A stretch of 64,000 nucleotides of DNA, taken from NCBI GenBank assembly GCA_949357655.1, contig CASHTG010000012.1, forward strand, positions 868,001-932,000, in the 5' to 3' direction. Each line of letters opens with the position of its first letter. Positions within the stretch are counted from its first letter, which is position 1. The position numbers were made by a program, and so were the translations under genes. Below the pieces are notes generated by a model. It saw only the letters and a list, made by a program, of their open reading frames with translations, was not told the DNA's origin and ran no database searches. Source of the stretch: Parascedosporium putredinis (Eukaryota; Ascomycota; Sordariomycetes; Microascales; Microascaceae). This document shows positions 24,290-37,656 of this stretch, one piece after another.

Positions 24290-26415
24290 CTAACCCTCAA
24301 TATGCGCTTTGGGCATCCCCTGACCGAGAAGTTCTAGGCACCTCTGAGCAAGTGTCACCACTTCGCCCTGGTCCTCGTCAAAGTCGGCGTCACCCTCTGG
24401 CGTGCGTTCGGCGATTGCCATGATGAGATCCACGACATCCCCAGACCTCCCGACAAGGCCAATGAGGCTCTTATCTTCAGACTCAAGAAGTTGCAGTAGC
24501 GTCCAAATTGCGATATGCTGGAATGTTGCGTCGCCACTTTGGAGGAATCGGCTAAGATAGCCGTGTATTCCACCCTTTGGCTCTGGCCAATGACGAATAA
24601 ATATGGAATAATCACCCACTAGCAGAGAACACCCCCGACGTTAGTAAGTGGAGAAACCCTCAAGACGCTTGGGGAATGCTGAGATGAATCTTTTCACCTG
24701 TGGCCTACCTTTAGAAGACAAGTTCCCAAGAGCAGCCGCACTGTTACCTTGGACTTCAATGCTCGGGGAATGCGTAAGCGGGATAAGGACGTCAAAGACG
24801 CCGAGGTTGAGAAGATGAACCTTAAGCTCGTCGCTCAGAGCAAGGACCGCAATCGCTGCCGTCATCTCGGACTGGACACTCAAGGGGACTTCCAGGACAA
24901 GCTGTTTGCACTTTTGCACCGCGCCAGCTTCGAGCACAAGTCGTTTGTTGCGGTCTGAGCTGGCGGCGAGGTTTCTCAAAGTTGATATCGCATGGCACTG
25001 TATTTCCTCGTTGTCTGTAGATCCAAGAAGATCCACTAAAGGTCTCAGGAATCCGGCCTCGATTATCGGCGACTCATTCAGGGGGTGGATTGAGATATTC
25101 CGGATGCAGGCAACAGCAGAGAGGATAAGTGGCAAGTAGGAAGACTGAAGAAGTCTTAGAAGTGGGAACAGGCCGTTTGACCGAACGATATCTAGCTGGT
25201 ACTTCTCGTCTGACGCAAGGTTCCTAAGGGCCAGTGCCGCCTGGCACTGGACTTTCGGAGAGTTCGAATCCATCAGATTGACGAGAGATTGTACCAGTTT
25301 CGGTTCGCTCGCAGCCAGCTTCTGTCGATTGCTCGCGTCGACCGCAATGTTGCTCAATGCCGTCGTGCAATAATATTGCACGTCAACGTCCGATGATGTC
25401 AAAAGATGGACGAGGACAGGAATCGCTCCAGCGCTCACGAGCTGCTGCCGGTTCTCACCTACAGAATTACAAAGTTAGGATGTTTGTCCCGGAGGGACGG
25501 AACAAAATTCCGTCCTGAACAAAGGTTCTTACCAGAGTGGGTCATATTCAGCAAGGCTCCCGTGGCATTCCTTTGAACCCTCATGTCCCGCGACTTTGCA
25601 AGCCGCGTAAGAGGACCAAGAGCACCAGAACGAGCAATCTTCGCCTTGTTCGCTTCGTGGGTAGCTAAATTCGTGATGCACCCTACAGCATTGCACTGGA
25701 CTTCAACATTCGGGGATAGCATCTGCCGGATAAGGGGAGTTAAGCCACCAAGCTGAACGATCAAAACCTTATTCTCCGCTGCGGACAATATGTTAGTGCT
25801 TCTATTGACCGCAAATGGTGGCAAGGGCCTGTTGTGTAGCGAACAAAGAAACACGTACGATTGACGGCAAGGTTTCCGAGAGCCGCGCTAGCCGCGCGCT
25901 GGACTTCGATATCGGGGCTATCGAGAAGGAAGAGGATGGGGGCTAGGGTATCTCGGTCGACTTCCAGGACGTCTAAAAGGGAGCTGATTAGCTTGAACAC
26001 CACGAGTTTAGATATATCTAGATGCCCGCTTACCTCGCTCGGTGATCTCGGCAAAGGTAAGACTCGCGCTTCGCTGAAGGTCGATGTTGTCGGAGTAGAC
26101 AAGGGTGCTCAAAGCTCGAAGAGGCTCCCCAGAAAAGAAATCGGTCTCATCCCGCTACACCACAAATTAGTCTCGCAAATTCGAGTAAGATCGCAATTGG
26201 TATCAAAATGAAAAGGAAGGGTGGAGAAAGAATACGTTTTCAAGATACTGAAGGAGGTCGGCGACCGCCTCCTGCTCCACCTCAGCAAGAACGGGCTCGT
26301 AAAGCCCATCGCGAGACCGGTCTATGGTTCATGGCATTAGCTCCAGAACGGCCCAAAAGGGACTACGACAGCAATCAACCGTACCTCCGCAACAGGTAGA
26401 GCTACAGACACCCAT
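24290..26415 (-). CDS. VAC8: Vacuolar armadillo-repeat protein Vac8
   Basis: Armadillo-repeat scaffold on the vacuole membrane for vacuole inheritance, nucleus-vacuole junctions and autophagy. Seven exons: 26415-26385, 26321-26236, 26154-26034, 25972-25859, 25778-25533, 25458-24709, 24618-24290. Together they are 1677 nt, in frame without correction, giving 558 residues, the usual Vac8 length. The N-terminus MGVCSSTCCG has Gly2 for myristoylation and clustered Cys for palmitoylation. Armadillo repeats are plain, e.g. EVQRAASAALGNLAVN, EVQCNAVGCITNLATH and DVQYYCTTALSNIAVD. Ends …GQGMPKAHIEG. It is one of the few multi-exon genes here with no frame break. Confidence 0.95.
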
Positions 26416-29400
26416 CGCAAATACGGTTTTTCGATAGAAAAAAAGGGGGAGAAGGATGAAGCGAAAGAAAAAAATTATATGGAGACAGCGACGAAAACTT
26501 CGGAGAGTTGAAAAGGTCAAGAATCGACAACCGATCGCTGTGCGGACTAGGGCAGTTGGATGGGGTGGTTCGAAGCCAGGTTCAAAGGGACGGCAACCAT
26601 CGACGGGCCGGACAATGTTCGTATTGAGCAAAAGCGAGAGAGGCGCCGGGAATTCGGTGCTGTGGGAGCTTCGATGTGGACAATAGCCGTAGGCGCCCGT
26701 AAGGAGCCAACGGAGAGAGCTACGCAGAGGCTTCGATGGGTTGCTAGAGCTGATCGATGATGACCCCTTACTTAGTCGGCTCAAGGGTTGGGTTGAGAGA
26801 CCCCAGCGAAGCCGATGACGAAGAGATTCGCTCTCGATACTCGACAATGTTTGCGGAGGAGTTTGAATGATGGTGAGGAGAATATCAGCCGCCTTAATTA
26901 GCGGCAGGTAGGCGAGGTGAGGAAAGCTGATGTCAACCAGAGCCACAGCTTAGAAAAATGGGGGATTGGGAAGGGGTGGCTTGAGCCTGGCAAAATAGCA
27001 ACCGGAGCAGGTGTGCAATCACAAGGCCGCACAGAGATGAATGTGTGGAGCATGCACGAGGGCGTCAATGTGTGATCCAGCAGAGGAGAACTGGGGTCCC
27101 CTGGCAGATAGTGCAAGGGGGTGCAGCTTGGGTGCAGATGCTCCCAGCTGTGCGAACTGTGATTCTCCTCTGTTCCAGGCCATGCACATTCTGAAGACCA
27201 CCCAAGCGTCGCTGACCAGGTGACAACATGAACGCACGGTCTGGACTCTCATCTCTCAAGAATAACCTGCGAGCTAAAGGGCTCTCATTTTGCCGTACGC
27301 CATCCCACCCATTTCATGTAGGTACCGAGAACAGTGCGGCGGTACCTGCGGCTTTGTTGATGACCAGGCAAGCCAGGCAATCATCGAAATGTCGCCGCCA
27401 GCCTTGGCCAGTTTGAGGAACCCTCCACTCACTACCTATTTTACATTGACCCTTTTAATACCGAGGTAGTCATCCTTGTGTTCCAGTGGGCTCAATCACC
27501 AAAACCTATGCTGTAAGGTAAGTTCCAAGTTCCGTTAGTGCTAGCCCACCTATTTTCTCAACGTTCAGGTCATCTGCTTAGAAGCCGAGAAAATGGATCT
27601 ATGGCTCCATCCATGGATCAATGGTTATGCGACAGTGCAGCACTCATCAGCAATCTTATTAATCGCTACATATGTTGCGGATTTTACTTGATCAAGCTTT
27701 CCTCAATGTCTAGCCGGCCGGCACCTAAGACATTTAGTGTGGGTGTGAGATCGTTCAATGCAGGCACACCTGACATCCAGGCGCCTAGGCTCTCAACCTT
27801 CCTTGTCAGATACCAGCGTCTTCTTCTCCTCCAAGTGGCCCTCAGGTAGTCTATACATCTTTCGATATATCCAATGGATATATATATATATAATGGATAT
27901 CTTCAACTATCTCAATAAATATTCGTCTCTATGTGTAAATATGTACTGTAAGTTTAAACTATCAGGATTAATTAATGTTGTTGGCCCTTTAAAAGGCAAA
28001 GGGTTCCTAGGAGAAATATCCCGCTGAGGGCTTTTTAACGCACCTCGCTCTCGCCGAGCTCTTTTGTGGGCGATCGCTAGGCGTGGCCCTACCCATCCAT
28101 TATAAACATAGGCCTTGTCTAGTACGTGCTGTAAAAAGCGTAAGACGCCGATTCTATTGATGGACCGATTTGGTTACAGCTGCTATTTATCTTAATAAGA
28201 AAGAAAAAACCAGGGGGCATGCATATATTCTCTCTTCGTCCCCGAGCTTGCGATATGTCTCTTATCAGTAATAGCAAAAAGGCGCCTGCCTGTGGAGGTG
28301 CCCGGTACTCTAGCCACTTTTTCTCTACAAGGAGAGATGTTCGAGAACGAGTGTTTGCACTCTTGGATGAAGCGGACTCAAGTCACAGAAAAGGTGAGTG
28401 GTGCTTGGGACAAGTTTCCGGAGCTTGTTCGTGTCAAGCTTCAAGGTGCAGGATGCAAGCCATCGCACAGAGCACTACTTCATCTTGACTCTGAACCAAC
28501 ATCCCTCGTCCGTAGATTCTTTCTGGCACTATCCATCGAGTTCTAGACCCATATTGGGCCCTCCTTTTACCGTCAAGCACCAAGCGGGGCCGGGCATATA
28601 AAAGTGTGTAGTTGCGTCTTCCTCGACCTGTTGCACCTCTCTTCAGCCATCAGTGGAGGAAGCTCAGTTCTAAGCGCGAGGTCGAACGCGTCGTTCCCGT
28701 TATCTCGACATTTATTCAGTGAAAGGGAGACCGAACCTTGGGGGAAGGAATAGTGAAGCGCAGACATGGCGTTGGATGGCGATACCGAACTTCTCGAAGC
28801 TCTGTGTTCCCTCATTTGAGTCTTCCGCATCATATACTGTACATGTATGTAAATAAATAACTGGCCTGGTTATTTCCAGCGCTTAGCATCTGCTCTGCCG
28901 GCCGTCAAGAGGCTCGACTCTTGTCGTGGATCATCAGATTCACTTCCTACAACCTACGAAGGCGCCCAAAATCATGGGCTGCCACCTTACAGGGCTCCTT
29001 TTGGGGCATCGAAGCAATAGTTTGCCCACGGAACATCCAGTAGGTTCGACAACCCTTTTGAAGCCAGCATGTAGGGAGTGGACAAGCAAATCGCCCGACT
29101 CAACACAGCATGGTGCATGGGTCCAGACGTTTTACATGTGTTCTATAGAGTAAGCTTGGCGCAACTTTGGTTGTACCTGGGGCATCCATTCCATCAATGA
29201 TAGGTGTAAACGAGGCTTGTCAAACCTGTTGTCTGGGTTTCTTCTTGCACTGCCTTGTCCGCTCTCCTTGAAAGAGTATTACCCAGACCCTGATGGGTAG
29301 ACCAACCCAGTCCGCCCAATATTACTAGTCGAACCCTGAATACATTGACTACCCACCCCACCCGGTCTTGGATGTGTGGTGGTGTGAAGACGCGGGTAGC

Positions 29401-30297
29401 ATCAATTGATATGTCTGGGGAGGCTAGTCACCCCATTGTGGTCGTTGTCAAGCGAGGCCCTTTCGAACCCACCGGCCTCAGCCAGAGAAGCGCCGCTGAT
29501 CTGCACCGTTTTTAGACACGGCGCTCCGTTATTACAACCATGGACCGGCTAGCGTAGGGTGGATGCATCATTTTCCACTGGCTCCTCGGAAGTCTTGAAG
29601 GTGCCAAGAGGGGGACAGGCGAGCACGGCCAGGCCCTCCAAAAATGCCCCATTTGATGCAGATCAAGAGGATAACCAAGGCCAGTCCGGTGGGGAAGAGG
29701 ATACTGCGCAGTATCTGGGATCACTGGGATCCATTCCCATCCCAGCCATTGATCAAATATTCCAAGGAGACCGGGGATATTAGAAGACTGGCCAGATTCC
29801 CCAATCTGCCCTTTTACATATAACGTTTCCCCTCTTCGTCCCAAGTGACGCATGTGCCGATCTGTTTTCAAATACTCTTCACCCTTCTCGGGATTTCCAC
29901 TTCAATCAACATCCGATTTTCCACGTCTTCCTTCAAAAGTTTACTCTGTAACCTGGCTTCTACGGGGATGGAGTAGGCGTGCGAGTTGTGACGACATAGA
30001 TCGACTTGGTAGCTTGCCCATACGCGGCTCTTCTTTTCTTTTTCGCTTCTCGTTCAGTTCAAGTTGCACCGCGCGCCAGACAACAGGGCTCTTCAGGCCT
30101 TCCAGGGTGAACAAACACGGATCCATTTGATTGATTGAAGGGGAGCCACCTCCAAATCTAGAACCCCACCGTTGCTCCAAACGGTCACGCCAGGTATTAT
30201 TGAGTGAGCCCGAGGACAACCCCTCACCATTAAATTCGAACGGGTCAATCTGACGATACCACCACCAAACGGGCACAGAGACAGCCATTAGAACAGT
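26416..30297. other. Gene-poor 3.9-kb region
   Basis: Upstream of VAC8 and of the SNF4 locus. ORFs are all short, overlapping and without recognisable motifs. The part around 27,840-28,000 is AT-rich. No tRNA, transposase or reverse transcriptase motif seen. Confidence 0.5.
27878..27892. repeat. Short (TA)n microsatellite
   Basis: A run of alternating T/A flanked by two copies of ATGGATAT, inside the gene-poor interval. Confidence 0.7.
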
Positions 30298-31010
30298 ATG
30301 GGCACGAATACCAGCCCCGACGACTATGCGCCGTCAGTCTCAGGGGCTGTGGGCGGAAGCACAGGCCTGATGTCTAGTACCAGCAGAACCGGTGCCTCTA
30401 ATTCTGATCCTTGTATCCTAGATGATAACGGTCGCTTTCATCCCATAACGGTTCGTTTTAACCCATTCAGCCTTTTGATGTCTATCCCTGTCTCTCTCTC
30501 TTTTTTTTTATATCTATTTTCATTCATTTTATTTTTCTCGTGCCTACTTCTTTGTTGTGTACTACCGTACTATCAAAGGCGGAAGGACTTCGATTCTTTC
30601 TGTAGTGGGCGGCCAACGACACAACCAAATTGATCACCCCGCTTCTCTTCTTTGCTGGGTCACAACCACCAGAGCCAGAGAGCCCACGCACAAAACACCT
30701 GACCTTCGTTTCGTCGGTACTAACTAGCCTTAAGCAACCCCAGCAACGATCGCATCTGCCTCTGAGTCACGAACGGAACAGCCGCGATAAATCTTCCAGC
30801 CGCCAAGCACCAAGCTTAGGCGCACATGATGAGCCCGATCCTAGCCCCACTACACAACCGCCGCCTCTAGCCCCATCAGCATTGGATAGTAGTGGTGCGA
30901 GGCAACTCCCAACTCCGGCGCTGAATCTTCCTGGTCCTGGACACAGCCTTCCCTTTGTAAAACCTTCGTCTTATCTACGCCGGAAACCCACGACTTCTAC
31001 CCGTCGCACA
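30298..31010 (+). other. Possible N-terminal extension or 5' leader of SNF4
   Basis: An ORF from 30298 (MGTNTSPDDYAPSVSG) and a second from 30630 rich in Pro/Ser. The second is in frame with, and open into, the SNF4 start at 31011. They could be alternative upstream exons of a long SNF4 isoform or untranslated leader. The T-rich stretch 30,490-30,560 could be an intron between them. No domain seen. Confidence 0.35.
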
Positions 31011-32498
31011 ATGGCCGAAAAACCGCCGCCCATGAGTCCGCTCGATAAGGAGCAAATGCAAGGTTTGGTAGGTTCACGATTCCTTCTTGCGCGCATTCGT
31101 TTCTAGCCGCCTGTCGCCTTCTTCCCCACCCCCGCTTCGAACCCCTCCCCTATCTCGCCAATACTCTGATTTTGAGCTCGAACTCAAGCCAAGATCACAC
31201 GTGCCGTCGAGTAGAATGCGTAGTGTTCATTCCCCTGTGAATTCATTGCGACCTGATTATCTTCGTGGGCTAAGCCGAAATCGGCCGGCGTTGGATGATG
31301 CTATGCCAGAGTTGCCCATAGGTGCCTGCGGCAGGGGCTCTACAATTTGTTCATTTGATTTTCTTGCGCAGAGATATCCTACCGGAAGAAACTGACCTCC
31401 TACATGCAGAGGTCCATCCGCGAATTCCTGAAGGTTCGCACGAGCTACGACGTTCTTCCCCTATCGTTTCGGTTGATCGTCCTCGACACGTCTCTTCTAA
31501 TCAAGAAGAGCTTGAACATCCTGACCCAGAACAGTACGTTCACTAAGCAGCCGAGACACTGTTACAGTCCCTCCGCCCCTTGTGCTAGTTTGTTTAGCTG
31601 ACCTCGGTCCGACGCAGATATCGTCTCCGCGCCGTTGTGGGACTCCAAAACATCCACGTTCGCCGGCCTCCTTACCAGCACTGATTATATCAATGTTATT
31701 CAGTATTACTGTCAATTCCCCGACGAGATTGCTCAGCTCGATCAGTTCAGGTTAAGCAATTTGAGAGGTTTGTGTCACACACGGGCTTGAGCGTGGAGTT
31801 TTTCTACGGTAGTGGAGGAAGGGCTGACCTTTTTTCTACAGCAATCGAAAAGCTATAAACGTCACCCCCTCGAGACAGTATCATGTCACCCGATGCGGCC
31901 ACTATACGAAGCATGCCGGAAAATGCTCAAGACCAGAGCACGGAGGATCCCACTCGTTGATCGAGATGACGAAACCGGTCGGGAAACGGTCGTCAGTGTT
32001 ATCACCCAATACAGAATTCTCAAGTTCATCGCTGTCAACAACGAGCATAACACTGTCCTTTTAAAGAAGCCTGTGAAAGATATAGGCCTTGGGACCTATA
32101 AGAATCTTGCGACGGCACGCATGAATAGCACCGTCCTCGAAGCGGTCCATATGATGGTCGCGAACAACATCTCTTGCATACCAATCGTTGACGAGGAAAA
32201 CCGACTACTCAACGCGTTCGAAGCTGTGGATATAATACCCTGCATTAGAGGCAGCGTCTACGAAGACCTGTCATCAACCCTAGGTGAGGCCTTGTGCAAG
32301 CGCTCTGACGACTCTCCTGGCATCTACATTTGCACCGAAGACGATAGGTTAGACGCCATATTTGACACTATCCGCAAGTCTCGCGTACACAGAATCGTCG
32401 TGGTCAACGATGATAACCGCCTTGTTGGTGTTATTTCACTATCAGATGTGCTGAAATACGTGCTGCTCCATGGAGAAGAGGGAGATGCGACATCGTGA
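31011..32498 (+). CDS. SNF4: AMPK/SNF1 kinase gamma subunit (CBS-domain protein SNF4)
   Basis: Nucleotide-binding gamma subunit of the SNF1/AMPK energy-sensing kinase. Core exons: 31011-31067, 31410-31533, 31618-31767, 31842-32498. Four CBS repeats can be followed: LKVRTSYDVLPLSFRLIVL; the STDYINVIQYY region; TVVSVITQYRILKFIAVN; SCIPIVDEENRLLNAFE; and SRVHRIVVVNDDNRLVGVIS at the end. The first intron is long (342 nt) but has good sites and joins EQMQGL to RSIREFLKV. Two breaks sit 15 nt apart: AAAA 31848-31851 and CCCCC 31865-31869. One base in each yields AIEKAINVTPLETVS and a 329-residue core. Whether translation starts at 31011 or farther upstream is open. Confidence 0.92.
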
Positions 32499-33498
32499 AG
32501 ATCTCGGTAAACCCATGGTTTGGGCTGATAGCCTCGGGGACGGACAAGAGTTGAACAATCCAGGGACACCGGAGGAAAAGAAAAGGTCCTCGTGCTTATA
32601 GACGTTTCTGCGGCGGCTTAGAGGCCAACGGATGAGTCGGTTCGGATGATGCTGCATTGTTTTACCCACTCAATATGGCGCAAATAGGGGCTTTGCTTTA
32701 CTTTACAACGTATGGGGAATACCAGGTGGAGGTTAAGGAGGTGTTTCCGCCGGATCGCTTACGTCCATAGACTTTAATGGTAGGAAATGAAATATATCGA
32801 CTCAACCACATTTGCAATGTGTGCCTGACTTGCGCAGCCTGAGATGGCGAGTTGACGGCTAGAAACAAGAAAACGGTAAGACTGGGTAGCCACTGGTGGT
32901 CATTCGGTCAGGAGCCTTCCAGCCCAAAGCCGATTGCCTCGAGTCGAGTTGCTCCTTCCAGTATGCCCGCTACCATGGTTTCTGATTGGGAAGCTACAGT
33001 CAGAAAGGACTGTTTATCCCCTACTATTCTTCATGTCAACATGGAATGTGTAGGTAATCAGAGTTGTTTGATTTATTCTATCGCGTCTTAACTTCCCTTC
33101 ATCAAACTTAACCCACATTACCTTTGTTCAACTCCAGAGCCACACTAACAACTTATAACTTGAGGTTCCCCTACCTATAAAGCTGAGCAAATCTTAGCAA
33201 CTGATAATATTAACAGAAGGAATACTACTATCCCGCTAGGTCTTCTTGGTTTGTCTCCATCTCTACCAAATTGAGAGCTACATAGCTTTAGCTTTCTGAA
33301 AGGGCAAAAGAAATACTAATCTTATCGAGATCGGCCCCTTTCTTTCTTGGCCTGCACAGGAACAAAGAATTCACCTAAATCTCCTGGAAGTAGCCCAACC
33401 GGTTCCTCTTCTGGTCTTGGCTCTATTGCGCCAATGACGGGAAAAGGGCAGGGCAGCGATGCTCCCCTAACCCTCCAGTACACAGAGACTTTTCCTTC
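32499..33498. other. Intergenic between SNF4 and RhoGAP gene
   Basis: 1 kb. A short plus-strand frame at 33347-33544 (Pro/Ser-rich) could be a 5' exon of the RhoGAP gene, but no splice link is compelling. Confidence 0.5.
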
Positions 33499-36400
33499 AT
33501 GTCCACTAAGAGCCAGTTTCGCCCGGATCACAAAACGTCCCTAGAAAACAAAAGAAATCAGATCCCGATCAGGAGCTCTGAGACTGGAAATGCTCTGAAG
33601 CTCAGTGCTACTTGGGCCACCTCGGATGTCGACCTGAGATCATCCCTCGACGAAGATGAAGTTGGTGGACGAGCGGGGTTCGTTCAGGCATACAATAGGC
33701 TCGCTGGAAAGGTTTGGCATCATCCCCACCGTCGGCGGGCTGTTTATTTCAAGCATTTGGTAACTCGATGATAGCATGGTGTACGAACGTTGCCTGATAC
33801 CGAATTCTCCTCATCTGTAGGTCATCATCAATCGCATTCAGAAGTGTGAACCCGCTCACGATTTCTAGGCGCCGGAGATCGGGCACACATCTCAGAGCTA
33901 TGGTTGGCTATCAAGGATTTTCCGGAACGTATCAAGCTCCTCCCGCTCGGAAGGTCGCAGCGAGAAAATTAAACATAAGAGGAGTGTCAGCGATGTGGCC
34001 CTGACTCTCGTACAGTCGCGCAAGGAGAGGCAAAAGAATGTAGAGCTACACGACCTTATTCGACTCACTGGAAAGAGCCTGTTGGCCATTCCAGATGGCC
34101 ATGCGCCAGCAGAGCTAGTTGTACCTACTTGTATACGAGCAACAGCGCATTATCTTATACAAAATGGTAGGTGGTCTCGAAGGCTACGGCACGAAGTTTA
34201 TACATGTCCCTTCTTACTAACGCCTGCCGCCGCCGCCAGGTGTGAATGCCAAGGGTGTATTTCGCATCCCAGGCTCGGTTCGCGTTGTGGATGCCTTATA
34301 CACCTATTATTGCTACGCTGATAAAGATAGGGATCGCATTTCAGGAACAATCCGAAGCGCAAAGCTGCCAACCCATCTTCGCCTAACCGTTCATGATGTT
34401 GCTTCAACCTTCAAGCGATTTCTCTCCGTTCTGCCAGGAGGTATTCTAGGCTCTTTGGCTGTTTTCGATGCGTTTGTTGCGATTCATAGCCAGCTTCGGC
34501 AGATTCCCAATGACAATAACAGCATGAAACGGCGCACCATTCGAGCAAGGATGATTGCCCTTGCTCTTGGAACAGTACAGTCTCATCTTCGGCGAGAGTT
34601 GATTTGTGCGGTCTTCGGGCTGCTCTCATATCTCGGACGAAATGCCGAAATAGCGATGAAAAGAGAAAAAATGGTGGTTTACCGTCAGGGCCTGGCTTGA
34701 TGGGCTACTCCGCCCTGGGTATCGTGATCGGTCCCCTTCTGGTGGGAGATCTCCTCTCCTCTTATTCTACCAAGATGACCGACCCTTCATGTGGGCTAGT
34801 ACTTGCCCCTGCCACACCGCCGATGTCACGTAGAGAGAAGCTGCGCAAAAGTGCTAAGATGCAAAACCACGCGCAGCCTCTAACTGTGGACAAGATCTGG
34901 GTGGCGAATGAAGTTGCAACAATGATGATCTCTAATTGGAAGGAGACGGTTGAGCATATCTCCCTATTGGAGGCTCTTCGCCCCAATCTCAAACCCTTTC
35001 GACCAATACAGGCCCACCAGAACCAGCCCTTTCACCTCCTTCCATCTGTATCGGAACCCATGCTCGTAAAATCGCCAGAGGTTATGAGTACGAGAGGCTT
35101 ACCAGATAGTGAGCCCGTCACATATGTTGGCCGCGGTTCACCTGAACCTTGTAAGCTGCCCCTCTCAATAGTTCAGCCCATGTGAATACGCACGCTAACA
35201 GCATTTGTCAGGCCTCCAACTTCGACAACTCCCAGACTCACCCTCGAATGGACGACCCCGATTATTAAGGGTTAGAAGACTACGCTCTAGGCCGCCAACA
35301 CCAACGGAATTTTCAACGTTGGGCAACACCCGGTCCACATCCGTGGAAACCCAAGGTGTCGATCTGCTAGAGAAGGACTCTCGTGTTCCAATTCCGTTCG
35401 TCTGCGATAAAGAGAACGGAGATCCTCACGAGCCTGGTAGTAGGAGGAATCAGACCCAACTAGGTATCCGACCCGTCGCAGATGTCCACCCGAGCTCGCT
35501 CGGGCTTCTCCACGGGGGCAGTGACAAAGATGACGTTGGCTCGATCCTTCAAGATCGGGTTTCTCAAGTGCCAAGTGATAAGAATAGGATGACGGATGGC
35601 GCCTCAGAATCCGTCGAGTGCAAGATATTTGGCGTTGATAATTTGATGGGCTGCCAGTCCTTAGCTGCAGAGAGAACCCCTCACCAAGTGGCTTGCCAGC
35701 CGAATTCTGGGGCCTTTGCGCTTCATAGCTTTCCAGGTCTTGGAGGAAATGGGCTTGTCCAGCATTCTTTGGATCCCGTTGAGGTACATAGAAATGGAAC
35801 CGAGCTTCGCCGGCCGGTGTACGAGACGGATGAAAGAGTCTACGTTCCGGAAGATGTACCTGGGGGATCCTGTCCAGACTCAACAAAATTCCGCCCATGC
35901 CCAGGCCACAAGCCTACAACACCTTATAAAATCGGAGCCCCCGGTCAATGGAGGTGATCTAGGGAAACACCCCTCCGGAAGTCCTCGAAAACTCAAAATT
36001 ACGCGTGTCACCTGACGCCATGCGCATAAGCTCCCAAACCCCTATACTTCGAATGGCATGCTACGAAGATAGAGCTTGCGATGGAGAAGTACCACAGGAG
36101 ATTGACTTCATTGAATCTAAGAGAAAAGGCGATGGACTCGTAGAGAGTTTGAGCTACGATTCACCTGAACAAACAGGAACTCCTGATTGCCCTTTGGAGA
36201 GTAGCCCCCAGGATAGCTACGCAAAGACAAGAAGCATGGTGAGGACCATGGCCCAAATGTTTGAAAATGCCGCTCGATCGCCGCCCACCACCGTTAGGGA
36301 AAGGGCAGTTACCAGGATCCCGCCGGTTCAGGGTCCCTCCGTGGAACGGGGAAGACCTTGCTAATAAAACGAGCCCGGGAACCATCGCGACAGGCCTGGC

Positions 36401-37341
36401 GCAAAAGCCCCGAAATCAAGACTTTTACGAAAGCGAGCACAAAAGGGCCGAAAGTCAACCAGCGAAGAGAGCATTGAGCCGGCTACTTCGAACGGGCTAG
36501 ATAACAATACCCGGCACCTTGAGAAGGGGCTAGAAGATCCTCATGATTCAGGAACCATGCGCAGCGAACAGGGAGAGGGCGAGCAAGTCTATGATCACCA
36601 CCCATAGGATGTGCTAGTATCTAGTCCTAATGCCCAGCCGCGTGGGCCGCTCACAACTTCGTCTCAAGGTAGGCATAACCTAGGCTTCAATGGCGGCTTT
36701 ACACGCCCCTCTCCAGAGGACAGCGAAGAAACATCAAGAGCGGGCTCGAGTTTTCTCGGCTTTCCTCTTTGGGCGCCGGAAAAAGTGCCACTGGAATCAC
36801 CGAAGGCGTCTGTCTCCAAAAAGCGGGCGAAGATCGAGTGCTGTATCTGCAGAGAAAAATCGAAGCAATGAGGGTCGAGCGCGATTCCTAGAAAGACCGG
36901 GCCCGGCAAGCTGAGAGTAAGCTGACTTTACACAATTCGTCCTCTAATTTTAGCCAAGGACATATGCGATTGCAGTCGGAAAGTCAACGCATATTGCCGG
37001 AGACTCCTACTATGGAAAGAAGAGGATGGAAGCGAACGAACAATTTGGGTGAAATTCCTCAACGTAACCTGTACTCAGTGTGCGTCCCTGGAACAGAAGG
37101 GCCGCTCACATGTCCTCGATCGAGACTAACCTCGCGATCTTTGAGTGGAAGTCGGAAAAGCAGTGCATCTGTCGCTGAAGGCGTAGTTTCTACGCCCTTT
37201 GATAGGGGCCCTTGTATGAGAGACACATCTATAGGGACTATGGATATCTGGATAGCTGCTCAGCAGCTTCTTGAGAAGGAGGAAGACCACAATGGCCAAA
37301 GCGAGATTGGACCGGGAGATACTGATACGAAACGCAGTTAG
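33499..37341 (+). CDS. RhoGAP-domain protein (Rho GTPase activator), heavily frame-broken C-terminus
   Basis: The GAP domain is clear. KRSVSDVALTLVQSRKER leads to LIRLTGKSLLAIPDG; the arginine finger is in AKGVFRIPGSVRVVDAL; then LPTHLRLTVHDVASTFKRFL, RRELICAVFGLLSYLG and MGYSALGIVIGPLLVGDLL. Such proteins switch off Rho-type GTPases controlling actin and wall synthesis. Exons: 33499-33711, 33775-34166, 34240-35150, 35212 onward. Frame breaks occur near 33,850-33,900 and at AAAAAA 34666-34671 (one A fixes it). At least six more fall between 35,880 and 37,341, where Ser/Arg-rich and coiled-coil-like text (LQRKIEAMRVERD) shifts between frames. It may be SAC7/BAG7-like. The C-terminus may be mis-assembled or genuinely decayed. 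Confidence 0.75.
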
Positions 37342-37656
37342 TGTAAATGATAGCTGGTTATGAGTCGACTGCTAGGAGTAGGGATGCTGGATGGGTGAAG
37401 TTGCCAGCAAGAACGGAAGGCACAAGGCATCGGTGGCAGTCTCGATCAGTGGCAGCCCCTATTAGTGAGGAGGACCTGTAGCGGAATGAGGAATGAGGAT
37501 TATATAGTGTTAGCTCAAAACGGCACTGAACAATCAAGTGAAGAATTGAACCTTCTATATGTCGGCTGGTAGAAAGAAGGGGAAACAGTACGTTAAGCAA
37601 GGGCCTACAAATTCCGGCCATTGATTACAACCAACGATCTATTTATAGGTCCTTAT
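37342..37656. other. Short convergent intergenic
   Basis: 315 bp after the last RhoGAP frame; nothing seen. Confidence 0.5.
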
